From the NCBI GenBank assembly GCA_950295325.1, contig OX485803.1:7192001-7256000 (forward strand): a stretch of 64,000 nucleotides of DNA, given 5' to 3'. Source of the stretch: Polytrichum commune. Its lineage: Eukaryota; Streptophyta; Polytrichopsida; Polytrichales; Polytrichaceae. The notes below the pieces were generated by a model. It ran no database searches. It had not been told where the DNA came from and was given only the letters and a program-made list of their open reading frames with translations. How positions within the stretch are numbered: position 1 is the first letter of the stretch; the number at the start of each line of letters is the position of its first letter. The position numbers were made by a program, and so were the translations under genes. Below are positions 1-11,075 of this stretch, piece after piece.

Positions 1-2400
1 AATAGTGGACGGAATACTATAGCATTGCAAAATCGACTATGTTAGCAACAAACATTCCATACCTTCCATCTTGTCATTCAATCGGTTTTAATTAGTTATA
101 CCAATGCTAAACCATTCAAAACACAACCAATAGCACTTGAATACTAAATAGAAGGTTACCAATAAACATGGAGATAAAAAAATGTTCAAGCTAACATAAA
201 CAAGTTGTAAACGCGGATAGAACAAAACAAGAAATACAATCAATTATCACAAGACATGAAAATTTGCACAACTATTTACTCCAAAAATAGAAGATTACAT
301 TAAAATGAAAGAAAGCTAAATACAAAAATTGAAATCATTTATTTTAATTGTGTTCACAAACACATTCAACCTTGTATCAAATATTTATAATGTGGAGGGT
401 TAAGATAAAACTATGCACCCTCTAATATATGTTAAGGTACATGTCAATATCCTCTACAATCTCATGATAAGACTAAAAAATTTGAAAAGGTTTAACACCA
501 ATGATGACGAATAATTAAAACTAATTATTGGCATGAGACGGGCAACCTTCAAAGTCCCCAACCACTCCAACACGTCTTCTTCCAAAGCAAAGGGCAATCC
601 TCCGAGTCTACCATGGTGAGGTTGCCAAATGTTGTAGCACACCAATCAATTATCTACAAAAGATTGTTATAACAAAAGCACAATTAATAGAATGTTGGCA
701 TATTAGACACTACTAGCAAGACAAGTAAGAGCAACAACAAAAACTGATGAAGAATGAACCATAAGCCAACTTTAATTCTCATAATTTCATGGCTTGAAAA
801 TTAGGTTTAGATTTAGAGGATTAAAGATGCTCAATCAAAAATCTATTCAAAACCAAATAACAAGAAAATGTGCAAATTTAAGTTTTAGGAGTACATAGTA
901 CCTAACTTCCTTCAAATTTGGATTAAGAGTTAACTCATCATCTTCATGCATTTGAAAAAACGAATACATGCTTATCACTTCAACCATCCAATGCTCATTA
1001 ATAAATGACATCTTTGAATGAAGCAAGAAAATTTTATATATGAGATAACACCTACCAAATTAGAAAACATTTTCTACAACAATTATTCATAATTTGTACA
1101 CTAGAAAAGAAAATTATTTATTTTGTGGTATGAATATGGGGTCACAACCAATATCCTACATCGCTATCAATTTCACGTAAATTTCTCAACAAACTCATTC
1201 AAGGAATTCTTATCAACTGGATCAAGATCAAAGACATCCCTCTCTACATCAAATGACATAGTCATTGTGCAAATTATGCTATCTACATCAACCCAAATAG
1301 AATCCAAGTGGTTAGAATTGAATTTGAAATGTCCATGGACTTTTCTAAAATAAATAAGATAGACCATAAAACCAGTTTTGGCAATACTTGTTTATTTACC
1401 TTTGTTCACCTCCCGATTGAGACGGTCAATGGGATGCCTGCAACTTTCCCACTTTGTACCTACCTTCCGTCTCATTTTTTGGACTCATCATATATACCAC
1501 GTGCCTTGGTTAACTCCATTGAGGACACATATAGGTTGCAGATTTTTGGAAGGTCTTTCCTTAGTCCTCTTAACAACCGATTTAACTGTAGATGAGATAA
1601 TTGTCATATTGCTCTGCATAAAATACACTCCACAATCTATCCCAAGACCTAACATTCTCTCTGTAGAAGATGAAGCATTGATGTAATCATCAATATCTTA
1701 TCTTTTTACGCTTACATTCAGGTCTTGTAACTCTTCATCTTTGTACATCCTACATTTAGGAGGGCGTTGGAAATCAATAGTTTGACGTAAAAAATTGATA
1801 ATAAAAGGGGAAAATCAAAGAGGTGGAGTTTGAAATCGATTCTTACTGCACGATAGCGGAGCAAGCTGAATCTTCGATGCTTGTGAAACACCTTGTATGA
1901 ATACTATGGAGCAAAGAAGAAAGCTCCAAAAAATATGTTTTACCTACCGCTTTCACGCCACTATGCTTGCCCAAACCCTAAACAAGCCCAAGGGCCATTG
2001 AGAAGTCGCAACATTCCTTCCCCAAACAAAATCCACAACATTTCCCTCCATACTAACGCATTTCATTCAAATTTGAACAAAATTTAAACAACATTCATCC
2101 AAGTAGTCAAACCCATTATATTCTATTGATCTTACTACATAAATTTGGGGGAGTCTAATATCTATGACCCTATTTTTTTCTATTAATTACTAAAATGAAG
2201 GATTTATTCACCACCTTATTTTACATATAATCATGTAGGGGACATATTTCCAATGCTATGGTAGATCTAACAAACTTAAAAAATTTACCCTCAACGAATT
2301 AAATTGACCCTATGTTTTATCTCATGTGGTTTCTAAAATTCCGATAGTCACCTCCCCGAGTTCGGATCATTGTTCTCCTTCAAATTTGACTTGACAGTGC
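1..2400. other. AT-rich intergenic DNA, no gene recognised
   Basis: I recognise no intact gene here. Short open frames on both strands do not match a known family. The minus-strand reading around 1640-1690 contains a short YINASSS...MLG stretch that resembles the minus-strand reading near 25610-25690, so both places may hold remnants of one unidentified repeat. The stretch 1770-1920 has a purine-rich part followed by a mixed part, but no clear LTR ends or primer-binding site. Confidence 0.5.
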
Positions 2401-5400
2401 CCAAGAAGGTGTGGATGCAAATAATGCCAACACATATGCAAAAGCATGACATTTTGAAACGGTCGCATCCCACGTAAGAATTGATTGTGAAGGAGGCTAC
2501 TCATGGATTGCTTTTGTAGGCTCCTATTCACAGCATGTTGACCACTCCCACGACATAATTTATGTAAATATTGTGGGCATATGTATAGTGAGATTGACCC
2601 TTCGCATCCCTATAGTGTGGCCCACTATATACGTCATTACACATGAAAATTGTAGTGTGCAATGGTGGTCACACTTGAATCTTCAACCACTCACTATGTT
2701 CTCATTGTTTAGTGTTGTGAGTGAAGTATCAATTAAAAAAAATTGCAGATGTGATCTCAAGATAACATAAATTCACTTCCTAACTTCAAGAATCAAACGA
2801 GACAACACCAAAATTCAACTTGAAGGTGTTTCTTGAAGGTATAGACATCTAATTTTTAAATGGTCGTTGTAGTCAAAGCGCTAAGAATTAGGATGCGATC
2901 TTTTTTTGTCTTTAAAGAGAGCACAAGAACTCTACATGATAGTTTGTTTGGATGTGAAAAATTGAACAAAATGTGAAGGAAATATCATTATTTGTTTCTT
3001 AGACCTTCGTTATCATATGATGTGGATTGGTGAATAGTGTCCACCCACAATTTATAGTGTGGGTATTAGTGTGGCCCAAAATAATTACCACACTCAAATG
3101 TAGCTATAAAAGGAAGATCATTCCAATAGATTGCAATTCAGTGACCTGCTACACACTACAACTACAATGTAACCCAATAATTCAAGGTGATCAAGTTTTA
3201 GTTCACAAGAAAATAGATAATAATAATAACAACAATAATAATAATCACCATTATCATGATTATAAATGTATTAGTATTAATTAGTGTGATGTGGAAATTC
3301 ATTTCGTTAAGACAGTATAGTACTTGTCATGAAGTTACACCCATGAAAAGATTGTAGGCTTTTGTTCAATACCCTTTGTATTTGATACGTACATAAATAG
3401 AACAAAGGTGGGGCGCCGCATATGTCTTGTGGAGTTGGTCAAGGGCAAAGGCTTTGCCATATACCTTGTTAATGGCACATTTCAAATGTATATAAAACTC
3501 AAACAATCTAATAGTGGAATAATGTCAACAAACGTATTGAAATGATGTGGAGCTTAGTTGGATTCTTGTTGGCTACCACGTGGCTCTCTTCCAACCATAC
3601 ATGAAAGAACTATTTCCATGTGCTAATAGAGTGTTATAATTATTAATGATATTATTGGTCCAAAAGACCAATGAGAATGAATTGGAAGTTTAGCTTGTCG
3701 TGACTTTGGTAGCTTGAGTACTACACCATGATCCCTTTAGCAGCCTTAAAACCCCGTATAATTAGGTACCTTTCTTTAACCCTTTTGTCCTACAAACGCA
3801 TGTGGGACATTCTTTTTCCGGAAAATCCTACTCATCGCCTTGTCATACAGCCAAGGTGGCGCCTTGGTGGCGCCCCTCTTGAAACACACATTCCATTGAG
3901 CTCCAACCATTAACGCGTGAAAGTTTCATGTGGATTTGACTTTGAATATATAGAGGAGGATCCTTTGATTTGTGGCTGGAGCTCATATGTGGTTAATGAG
4001 GTTTGAGGGTGAGGCAAATTTCTTTGTCCGTGGTCCCTGCCCATTAGGTATTAAGGATCAACTACACCATGTACCAAATATGTCCCAAGCATGGCATTCA
4101 CGCCTAATATGAGAGACATCCACCTCCTAGTCAATGGACTTCGACCTGGGCTTAAAATAGGCATATCATATCTAAGTTTGTAAAAACCAAAATATCATAG
4201 GTAATTATTCTTATTCAATTTTTATTTATTTTTAGCACTAGGATGTATCATATCGTCATTCAAAGCTACAAATAAAACTTTATTTTCACTAGTTGTCCCT
4301 ACACGAAAACTTCTACTTTGCAACCATTGGATCTTCTCACATTCAATCAAATTTTTGTGAAATTCTATTGTTGTCAAGATTGAGTACATGTGCCTAGAAT
4401 TGTTACTACTCTTTTGCCAACATCTAGTTTTGGTCCTAAAATTGTGCCCACTACCATTATGGATGGATCCCATCTCATCCAAGTTGGTTACCCCAAGTTG
4501 TAGGTATGAGTTCACAATGCAAACGTATATGGCATTGGACCCCCATACTCAATAATGAAAGGCTTAAATCCTTAAATAACTTTGCAGATTTTGTTAGGAC
4601 GCCTATGATTTTTTACTTTTTATTTTTTCCCGCTTATGTGCACCCAAACATTTGCAGAATTGCAAAGAGTTTTGTGGATTTGTTTTTACTTCTATAAGGG
4701 CACCGAAAGAGAAAGCTCGCTAGAAATGTCGTTTGTAGGCACACATACCTCAGATGCGTCTTGGAGTTAGCTACAATGTGAGAGTGACTCTTCATTATAG
4801 AATAGAACACAGAAAAGAGAAAGCATGGTGGCAAGTGGGATGCAAAATTGCAGGGTAAAATTCAAGAATCACAAATGACCGCACATCATAGTTTCTTCAT
4901 GCTGACCAACGTCATGTCATTTGTCTAGAAAAACGATAATCATTAGAAGAAGAGTAGACACCCCCCACGTCCCTTTGCAGTTGGCTGCAGTTGCATGCTG
5001 ATATATACACAGACGTAAGTAGCTGCTTTTGCTTTTGCTGTGTTGCTGCACTTTCAAAATTGGTGAAAAGCCCATGGATTGACAACCACTACACTTCTTC
5101 AGATGGTGGGGCTCCTCCTCCTTCCCACCCATTTCAATACAGTTGAACGACGTCGTCGTACAACAAAAATGGGCCAGCCTTCGATAGCAAGTATGCATGT
5201 AGGAGTGCTCCTACTAACTTCTGCCAAGCGACTGTGTGAGCTTCTGAGTCGTTAGCAGCGCTGCATGTTTTCTGTGAGCTTTACATGCACCATCATGTCA
5301 CTTTATTACCATGCTTCCAAACGAGTCCGCTGCAAAAAGGGGATTTGACTCGGAAGCATGGAACGATTGTGCATGTGGTAAGCAGGGAGGAAAACATTCT

Positions 5401-6518
5401 TCCCAACCTTTCTGTGTGGTATATATCACCGACCCCCCTGCAGATGTACTAGCTGGTCATGCATGCATGGCAACAGCTTCCCAGACTTCATTAAAATCCT
5501 TCATGTGCACTGTAAGTATCATCCCCATGTGGTGGATTGTTGCCTTGGCTTAACGACAAGCAAGGTGATCTTGTCAGGCTTATTATTACAAGGACATTAT
5601 ACACTTAGAAAAAAACGCTTGTCCATTACAAGCAACCGAGGTTACAATCGTCTGTTGTAATTTGCAACTCACGGTGGAGAATATATCAGACCTCGGACAG
5701 CTGCCGAAATAACTAGAGTTAACTAGATTTTTCTCAATAACATTTTAACTGTTAAAATCTCAAACCGATTTGAAGAACAACTATGGTTAACTATAAATTT
5801 TCAAGTATTATTATATATTGGGAGAAATTCGCCTCTTGATTTGCTTCAGTTGAGGGTCTTCAATATGCTCGGGCCACTGAGGATACATCAAGGAATGCCT
5901 TTATATGATCACTCACAGTGTTGGGCTCCATAACAACCTCCATGTACACCACCAACCCAAATAACACACTAGTGACACTACAACACTACAACATAATTTC
6001 GTGAACAGGATGCGCTAAACTTTAGTTAAATAGATATGAAGTTTACTAGATATGACTATAGCTAACTAGATTTTTTGGCAGACCAAATTTAAAACAACTA
6101 CAGTTAAGTACAATTTTTGACAGGTCAAATCGCGAATAACTATAGTTACAAAAGGCAACTAGTTAACTAATAGTTGAATTAGTTGGTTAGTTGTCCAAGG
6201 TCCGGAATATATACATGAATGACTTTAGTTGTCAACATGAGGTTTTTGGTTGTGGTTGGCAACCAAAAACCTCTGGTGGACAACCTATTTTGTTTATTTT
6301 TTTGCATTTCTTCACCATGAATTGTAATAGATGATTGGAATGGACAAGTTTTCTTCTAGTGATATCATACTAACTTCTAGCTAAAAAAAAACTTTGTGTA
6401 ATGTTTTTTATACCAATGTTGTTGCATGTCTATCATCTTGGAAGCCTGATTGCATGATCTGCAAATGAGATTGTTAGGTGTTCAAAACACTTGGGTGATT
6501 TTGCTTGTGATAGGAAGA
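2401..6518. other. Intergenic DNA without recognisable genes
   Basis: Only short, unconserved open frames are present. There is an AAT/AAC microsatellite near 3217-3245 and a small GGCGCC-rich inverted repeat near 3853-3872. The region 4900-5700 is less AT-rich, but I see no coherent exon chain or conserved protein motif. Confidence 0.5.
3217..3245. repeat. (AAT)n/(AAC)n microsatellite
   Basis: Short run of AAT and AAC trinucleotides seen directly in the sequence. Confidence 0.9.
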
Positions 6519-6521
6519 GCG

Positions 6522-6543
6522 CTTCTTCTTCTTCTTCTTCTTC
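6522..6543. repeat. (CTT)n microsatellite
   Basis: About seven CTT units in a row. Confidence 0.9.
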
Positions 6544-6830
6544 AAGACATGGCATTACGAGTGGCTTGGAATGCACCAAGCCATGTGAATCTCCCTTATG
6601 CCTTAAGCAAGTGAAGACATTTTGTGTTAGGCTTTCAAAAAATGTCTAGCCCTGCCTTCAAGGGCAGGCCCTTCTTTTTTGGAAAGCCCTCCCCTTGTCA
6701 CCTTCCCCTATACATTATGTTTTCTTTTGATGCGCCACATTTGTTGTAACTTCACTTCTCCTCTCCCAAAAGAAAAATCATAAAATTAAATTTGTTGTGA
6801 TTGAGGTTACTTATCCCAATCATGTGGAGG

Positions 6831-7177
6831 CCACACACATTTGAGAATGCCAGTTTTGCAATGGAGTTTGGTAACTCAAGGTAAAAGGATTTCGGCCTTA
6901 ACATGTGCCTACCTTCAAGGAGTTTGGTTTCAAGGTTGGTCCCTCCTGTATTTAGTATAAAAGTCTATTTCCAACTCCAATCCAAGAGGACGGCTTTGCA
7001 AGGCTTTTAAAATCTCCATTTCCAATCAGAGTTGGAAACACGGTTTTAGCCAAAAGGAAAGAAAGAGGGACCAATCTTGAAAGTGAGCTCCCCAAGGTTA
7101 GGCACATGTCAAGGCCCGAATTCTTTGACCTTGGCTCACCAAACTCTGTTTTGAAACCGGCATTCTTGAATGTGTGG
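6831..7177. repeat. 347-bp foldback element (long imperfect hairpin)
   Basis: The left arm (about 6831-6947) and right arm (about 7065-7177) are inverted copies. The outer ends read CCACACACATTTGAGAATGCC-like on the left and its complement on the right. The middle shares the AACATGTGCCT / AGGCACATGT pair, and the inner part the GGTTGGTCCCTC / GAGGGACCAATC pair. A second, nested inverted pair (TTTCCAACTC at 6968-6977 and GAGTTGGAAA at 7029-7038) sits in the loop. The whole segment can fold into one long hairpin. It looks like a foldback MITE, or a precursor of small RNAs if transcribed. I found no clear target duplication. Confidence 0.8.
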
Positions 7178-7777
7178 TCTTCCCTTCAGCCATAAGTGAA
7201 TATCAAAATATTGATTTCTGAAGCTTTTCAATGGATTAGTATTGAACCAAATTTCAAAGGCGTTCCATTAAGTAGGCAAGGGGGAAATTGTGTATGGGAG
7301 GTCAGGGTTTAGGTTCTAGGGTTTGACTCCCATGAGATGGTACGCATATATATATATGAATGCCAATTCTTTGCTGGCAGATATTGTGCTGAAAAAATAA
7401 GTTTGACCAGATTGTACGAGCAACAGAAATTAGCCAGGGTTGTACAATTCCTAGGACAAGTTTATTTAGTGTTTCCACTGATCCTTCAGCCACAATTGCT
7501 TGTTGAATACAAAATTAGTGCATACCATGGGTAGTAGTAACAACATGCCTGTACTAATTAAACACTAAGATAATTGCCAGAGTTTCCTGGGGCTTTCGAT
7601 TTTCTTGTGATTCTGAGGCATTCTTGGAACTGGACTCTTCATTTCTCCAGCGAGCTTGATAAATTCATGAAATACTCAAACAATGAATAGCCCTCCAACT
7701 ATTCTGCTCACTATTTCTGAACATGAAGTTAGTGGACCCCTACGGCAAGCAATCGTGCTGTGCTCTCTGCTGGGCAA
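7178..7777. other. Intergenic spacer, nothing recognised
   Basis: There is a short TA run near 7346-7357. No gene, RNA or repeat relationship is supported. Confidence 0.4.
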
Positions 7778-8113
7778 CTTAGGCCACTCACACACAAGCC
7801 CAGGGCCGTGACCATGTAGTTGTGAGGGCCCTTGACTCTCATCTAAAGGTCCTACTATGTGTTCACCAGACATGGTCTATCATATTTTACGATAGGCCTC
7901 GCTTGTGGGAGGTGGGTTTGGTGCAATTATCGACAGACCACGAAACATTATCCATAGTATGTCATGTAGGAATCCAAGCAAACTTTGCATCCAGGATAAA
8001 TTTTTTGGACCCTTAGACCTACACCTTCTAGCTTGGACGGTCTCAGCCTTTTCGACTGATGAGAGATTTTAGAATGTATTGGTCATGGGCCTTGTGTGTG
8101 GAGTGACCCTTAG
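7778..8113 (+). mobile_element. Mutator-like MITE, family A copy 1
   Basis: The ends read CTTAGGCCACTCACACACAA on the left and GTGTGTGGAGTGACCCTTAG on the right, an imperfect terminal inverted repeat. The interior matches the copies at 16766-17103, 23069-23574 (inverted), 26211-26809 (inverted) and 48553-48912. Shared parts include GTGAGGGCCCTTGACTCTCAT, the AGGTGGG box and the CATGTAGGAATCCA box. No target duplication is left. Assignment to the Mutator type rests on the 9-bp duplication at the copy in 23069-23574. Confidence 0.75.
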
Positions 8114-8769
8114 GTTAAATTACTACTTAAGGTATGTGGGACCTTATGCAGTCACTTTCCTTAATTGGGCACCTAACTTATATTTGGGTGATATGCAGAA
8201 TAGACACCATAAAGACACTTGTTATAACAAGGTTTGATCAAGTGCTCGGAATATGAATATATATACATGCACACACATTTTAAGACTAAGAATTAGTGTA
8301 ATTGAGAGGGTGTGCATATATATCATTTTAAAAGAAAAGAATCTTCAATTTGACCTCTCACAAGCTCTGGATTTACGATTTTGAAACTTGAAATGAAAAT
8401 CTTCATGATTCACAAATTCTAACCACATGAGACAAGTCCCATCTCAATCCAACCGTCAGATTTGTCCGTGGAGTTGGAAGTGCCCACAATAAGGACACGC
8501 ATCGTACACCACAAGCTTCTTGAGGAAGTGGACACATCTTACCAGGTTTAAGAAACCAAGGTCACGTCGTGACCCCTGCAGTATTAATCTTGTGACTGTG
8601 CCTAGGAGTTGCAAACCAGCCAGCCAGCCTGCCTTGCCGCTGTATCACTAAAAATCAAAAGGACAGAAGACACCTGAGGCTAATTACAACCAGCCAATGT
8701 GTTCCAAGAGTAGAGATTATCACACGCCTGATGATACTATTATACAGACTGGGGTGAGGAGGAGCATCT
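8114..8769. other. Intergenic spacer, nothing recognised
   Basis: Mostly low-complexity AT-rich DNA up to about 8580, then a slightly more GC-rich part that leads into the candidate minus-strand exon. Confidence 0.4.
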
Positions 8770-8911
8770 TCAGAATGGGTCGTCGCCAAGATCATGGAAT
8801 TCCTTGAACCAGGCACGAGGCCTAAGCTTCGTCACAGGACAAGCAAAAAAGCAGGCAACAAAAGCTGGTAACCCAAATGATGACCAATAATTGATCGACT
8901 TGTTGCCAAAA
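8770..8911 (-). CDS. Candidate terminal exon of an unidentified membrane protein, or an orphan gene fragment
   Basis: The minus-strand frame ends with a stop at 8770-8772 and carries a hydrophobic stretch (FGLPAFVACFFACPV) followed by a basic-acidic tail ending in HDLGDDPF. A pyrimidine-rich run ending in CAAG just upstream (about 8912-8930) could be a splice acceptor. The composition is more protein-like than in neighbouring short frames. I do not recognise the family, and no upstream exons are evident. The 5' part of this segment is the unit that was amplified in the adjacent tandem array. This could be a gene fragment left after that amplification. Confidence is low. Confidence 0.25.
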
Positions 8912-9690
8912 TGTGTCTTGAACCGAGAAACAGAAAATAAGATGGTCATTATTGAAGAAATAGTGAGCATACTTCAATTAACTCAAATGCCTCTGAATAA
9001 ACGACAAAAGGAAAAATTCCCTTTGCGATCCCCCGGGAACTTGTTTGGGCTACACGGAATTGGGTAAAATCCCTGAAAGTGACTTGCCACTGTCAAGTGA
9101 GAAACAGAAAATTAGATGATCACGATTGAAGAAAATAGTGAGCACGCTTCCATTAACTCAAAGGCCTCTGAATAAACGACAAACAAAATACACTTTGTGT
9201 TTGCAGGGAAGTTGTTTGGGCTACACGGAATCGGGTAAAATCTGTGAAAGCGACTCGCTAAAACATGTCAAACCAAGAGAAAAAACAAATGATCATGATT
9301 GAAGAAAATAGCAAGCATGCTCCAATTGACTCAAAGGCCTCTGAATTAACCCAATAATAAGCACATGAAATATTTAGTCAGATAAATAATAAATAAAATA
9401 AAACAAAATAAAATTATGTTCCCAAGGGAACTTGTTTGGGCTACACGGAATCGGGTAAAATCTGTGAAAGCGACTCGCTAAAACATGTCAAACCGAGAGA
9501 AAAAACAAATGATCATGATTGAAGAAAATAGCAAGCATGCTCCAATTGACTCAAAGGCCTCTGAATTAACCCAATAATAAGCAGATGAAATATTTAGTCA
9601 GATAATTAATAAATTAAATAAAACAAAACAAAATTCTGTTCCCCAGGGAACTTGTTTGGGCAACACGTAATCGGGTAAAAAATCCTGAAA
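8912..9690. repeat. Tandem array, about four units of 171-220 bp
   Basis: The phrase AACTTGTTTGGGCTACACGG recurs at about 9038, 9209 (one mismatch), 9429 and, with small changes, 9649. The spacing is 171, 220 and 220 bp. Each unit also contains GAAGAAAATAGTGAGCA-like and CTCAAAGGCCTCTGAAT-like blocks. The two 220-bp units (9206-9425 and 9426-9645) are nearly identical, which points to recent duplication. An earlier partial unit overlaps the candidate exon at 8770-8911. Confidence 0.9.
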
Positions 9691-10275
9691 GTAACCCGGA
9701 GCCCGGCTTGACACCATCCCCTCTCAATACTTATAGCCCCACCAATACACCTGCTACTTCACAAGTTCTCTGCCCTCCCGTCTGTCTCCTTGAGACCTCG
9801 CACTGCATATCTTTTGTGCTTTATTTCCGGCTGACATTAGATCGATACTTGGACGAGCTTCGTTTCTTGGACACCAAAAATTGGGAGTGAGCAAGGCTAA
9901 TATTGCGATGATCTCTCTTTGGCTTCCTGCACCCATGTTGCAACTCTTTTGAAGTTTGTGTTGGAGGCGAGGTAGTGGGAGTTGCTCTAATTCTCTGGCT
10001 ATGGGTAGTGTGCAATATCTGAGGACACTGATATCCATAATAGAAGGTGTTGGTGTAAATTAGGTGTCCTGCCGTGCTAATAATGGTTTTTGGGTGATTT
10101 CTGGCTTCAGTTTTAGAGCCTGCCATGAGGGTTGAATTTTGATAGTGTCTAAGCTAAACCACAATCCAATCACATAGCCTTGTAGTTGATAGGCACGAAG
10201 CACAGATGCTGATTGTGAGTATAGGGGAGCTAGAGATATCTGATTGCTTATTTTAATCCATAAGTCAGGTTGCAG
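9691..10275. other. Spacer with short open frames on both strands
   Basis: Frames of up to about 100 codons exist on the minus strand (9754-10126), but they overlap each other and show no conserved motif. I do not support any of them as a gene. Confidence 0.4.
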
Positions 10276-10429
10276 GAGCTGGGGATTGTACTTCTGGATA
10301 TTGCCGCGATTGGCACAAACCTCATGATGTTGAGAATCGACTTCTGGTTAGGAGCAGTTGTCTTCCTAAGCATGCCTACATATGTGAACCCAAAGTTTTG
10401 GAACTTTGTTGACCGCAGGAAGCAGGAAG
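10276..10429 (+). CDS. Candidate internal exon of an unidentified membrane protein
   Basis: A 154-nt open segment is bounded by a TTGCAG acceptor (10270-10275) and a GAAG/GTAATC donor at 10430. It reads ELGIVLLDIAAIGTNLMMLR, then a second hydrophobic part and a basic end (VDRRKQE). This looks like a transmembrane segment of a real protein. I cannot name the family and see no partner exons with matching phase nearby, so it may be an orphan or captured exon. Confidence 0.25.
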
Positions 10430-10719
10430 GTAATCTAAGCAGCAGCAACAGGAGGACTGAAACGTGCGTTTTTTTGCAATGTATGAGGTGTGGCATTCTC
10501 TGCTGTTCCACATGTCTATTTGAGGCGATGGCTTGCTCCATCAGAGACACGTGGGACAGCATAGAATGCGAGTCCTTATAGATTGAGTTTGGCATTACTT
10601 AACGGCATGTCGCAAGGAAGTAGTTTACAAGACAAGACTTGAAGGTAAGCTGCATAGATATAACTGTCACGACAGACTTATGAAGAGTTTGTTAAGTTTT
10701 GTGCATCATTTAAGGTAGA

Positions 10720-11075
10720 TAGGTCTTAAATGGTGACTTTTTCTCGAAGTTACTAGCCTACTTCTCCTACGACATGAAACACACGATTCATACAGGTTGC
10801 TTAGCAAATCCAAATTGATGGTGTAGCCACTTTCCTCATAATTTATGGAGCTGATATGAAAATCTCATTCATTATCATAATGAAGATTTTCATGCTCATT
10901 AAATGGTCTTAAAGGCCCCCCCAATCATGTTGACTATTGAGCCTAGGATGATTATTATTTTTGGAGCATGCAGTTCAATCTTTTTAATATACAAATGTCT
11001 TTTTGAAGCCACACAAAACCACGTACCACTCAAATATAGATGTCTGAATTAGATAAGTAATTGAATTAGGCACGA
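10720..11075 (+). repeat. Dispersed repeat family B, copy 1 (C-tract family)
   Basis: It begins with AGGTAGATAGGTCTTAAATGG and ends with an AATTAGGCACG-like block. It contains TTTCCTCATAATTT, GCTCATTAAATGGTC and a C-tract before AATCATGTTGACTATTGAGC. The same order of blocks occurs at 27558-28410 (plus) and, inverted, at 19975-20310, 24135-24470 and 50485-50800. Partial copies lie at 20487-20680, 40640-40830 and in LACS intron 1. I saw no transposase. Confidence 0.75.

Noticed and set aside
1640-1690. Gene remnant shared with 25610-25690
   Set aside because: The short YINASSS...MLG similarity on the minus strand is suggestive, but too short to name or delimit a family.
3853-3872. GGCGCC-rich inverted repeat as a regulatory site
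   Set aside because: Too short and isolated, with no gene nearby.
8912-9690. CRISPR-like array
   Set aside because: Units are 170-220 bp with no unique spacers, and the genome is eukaryotic.
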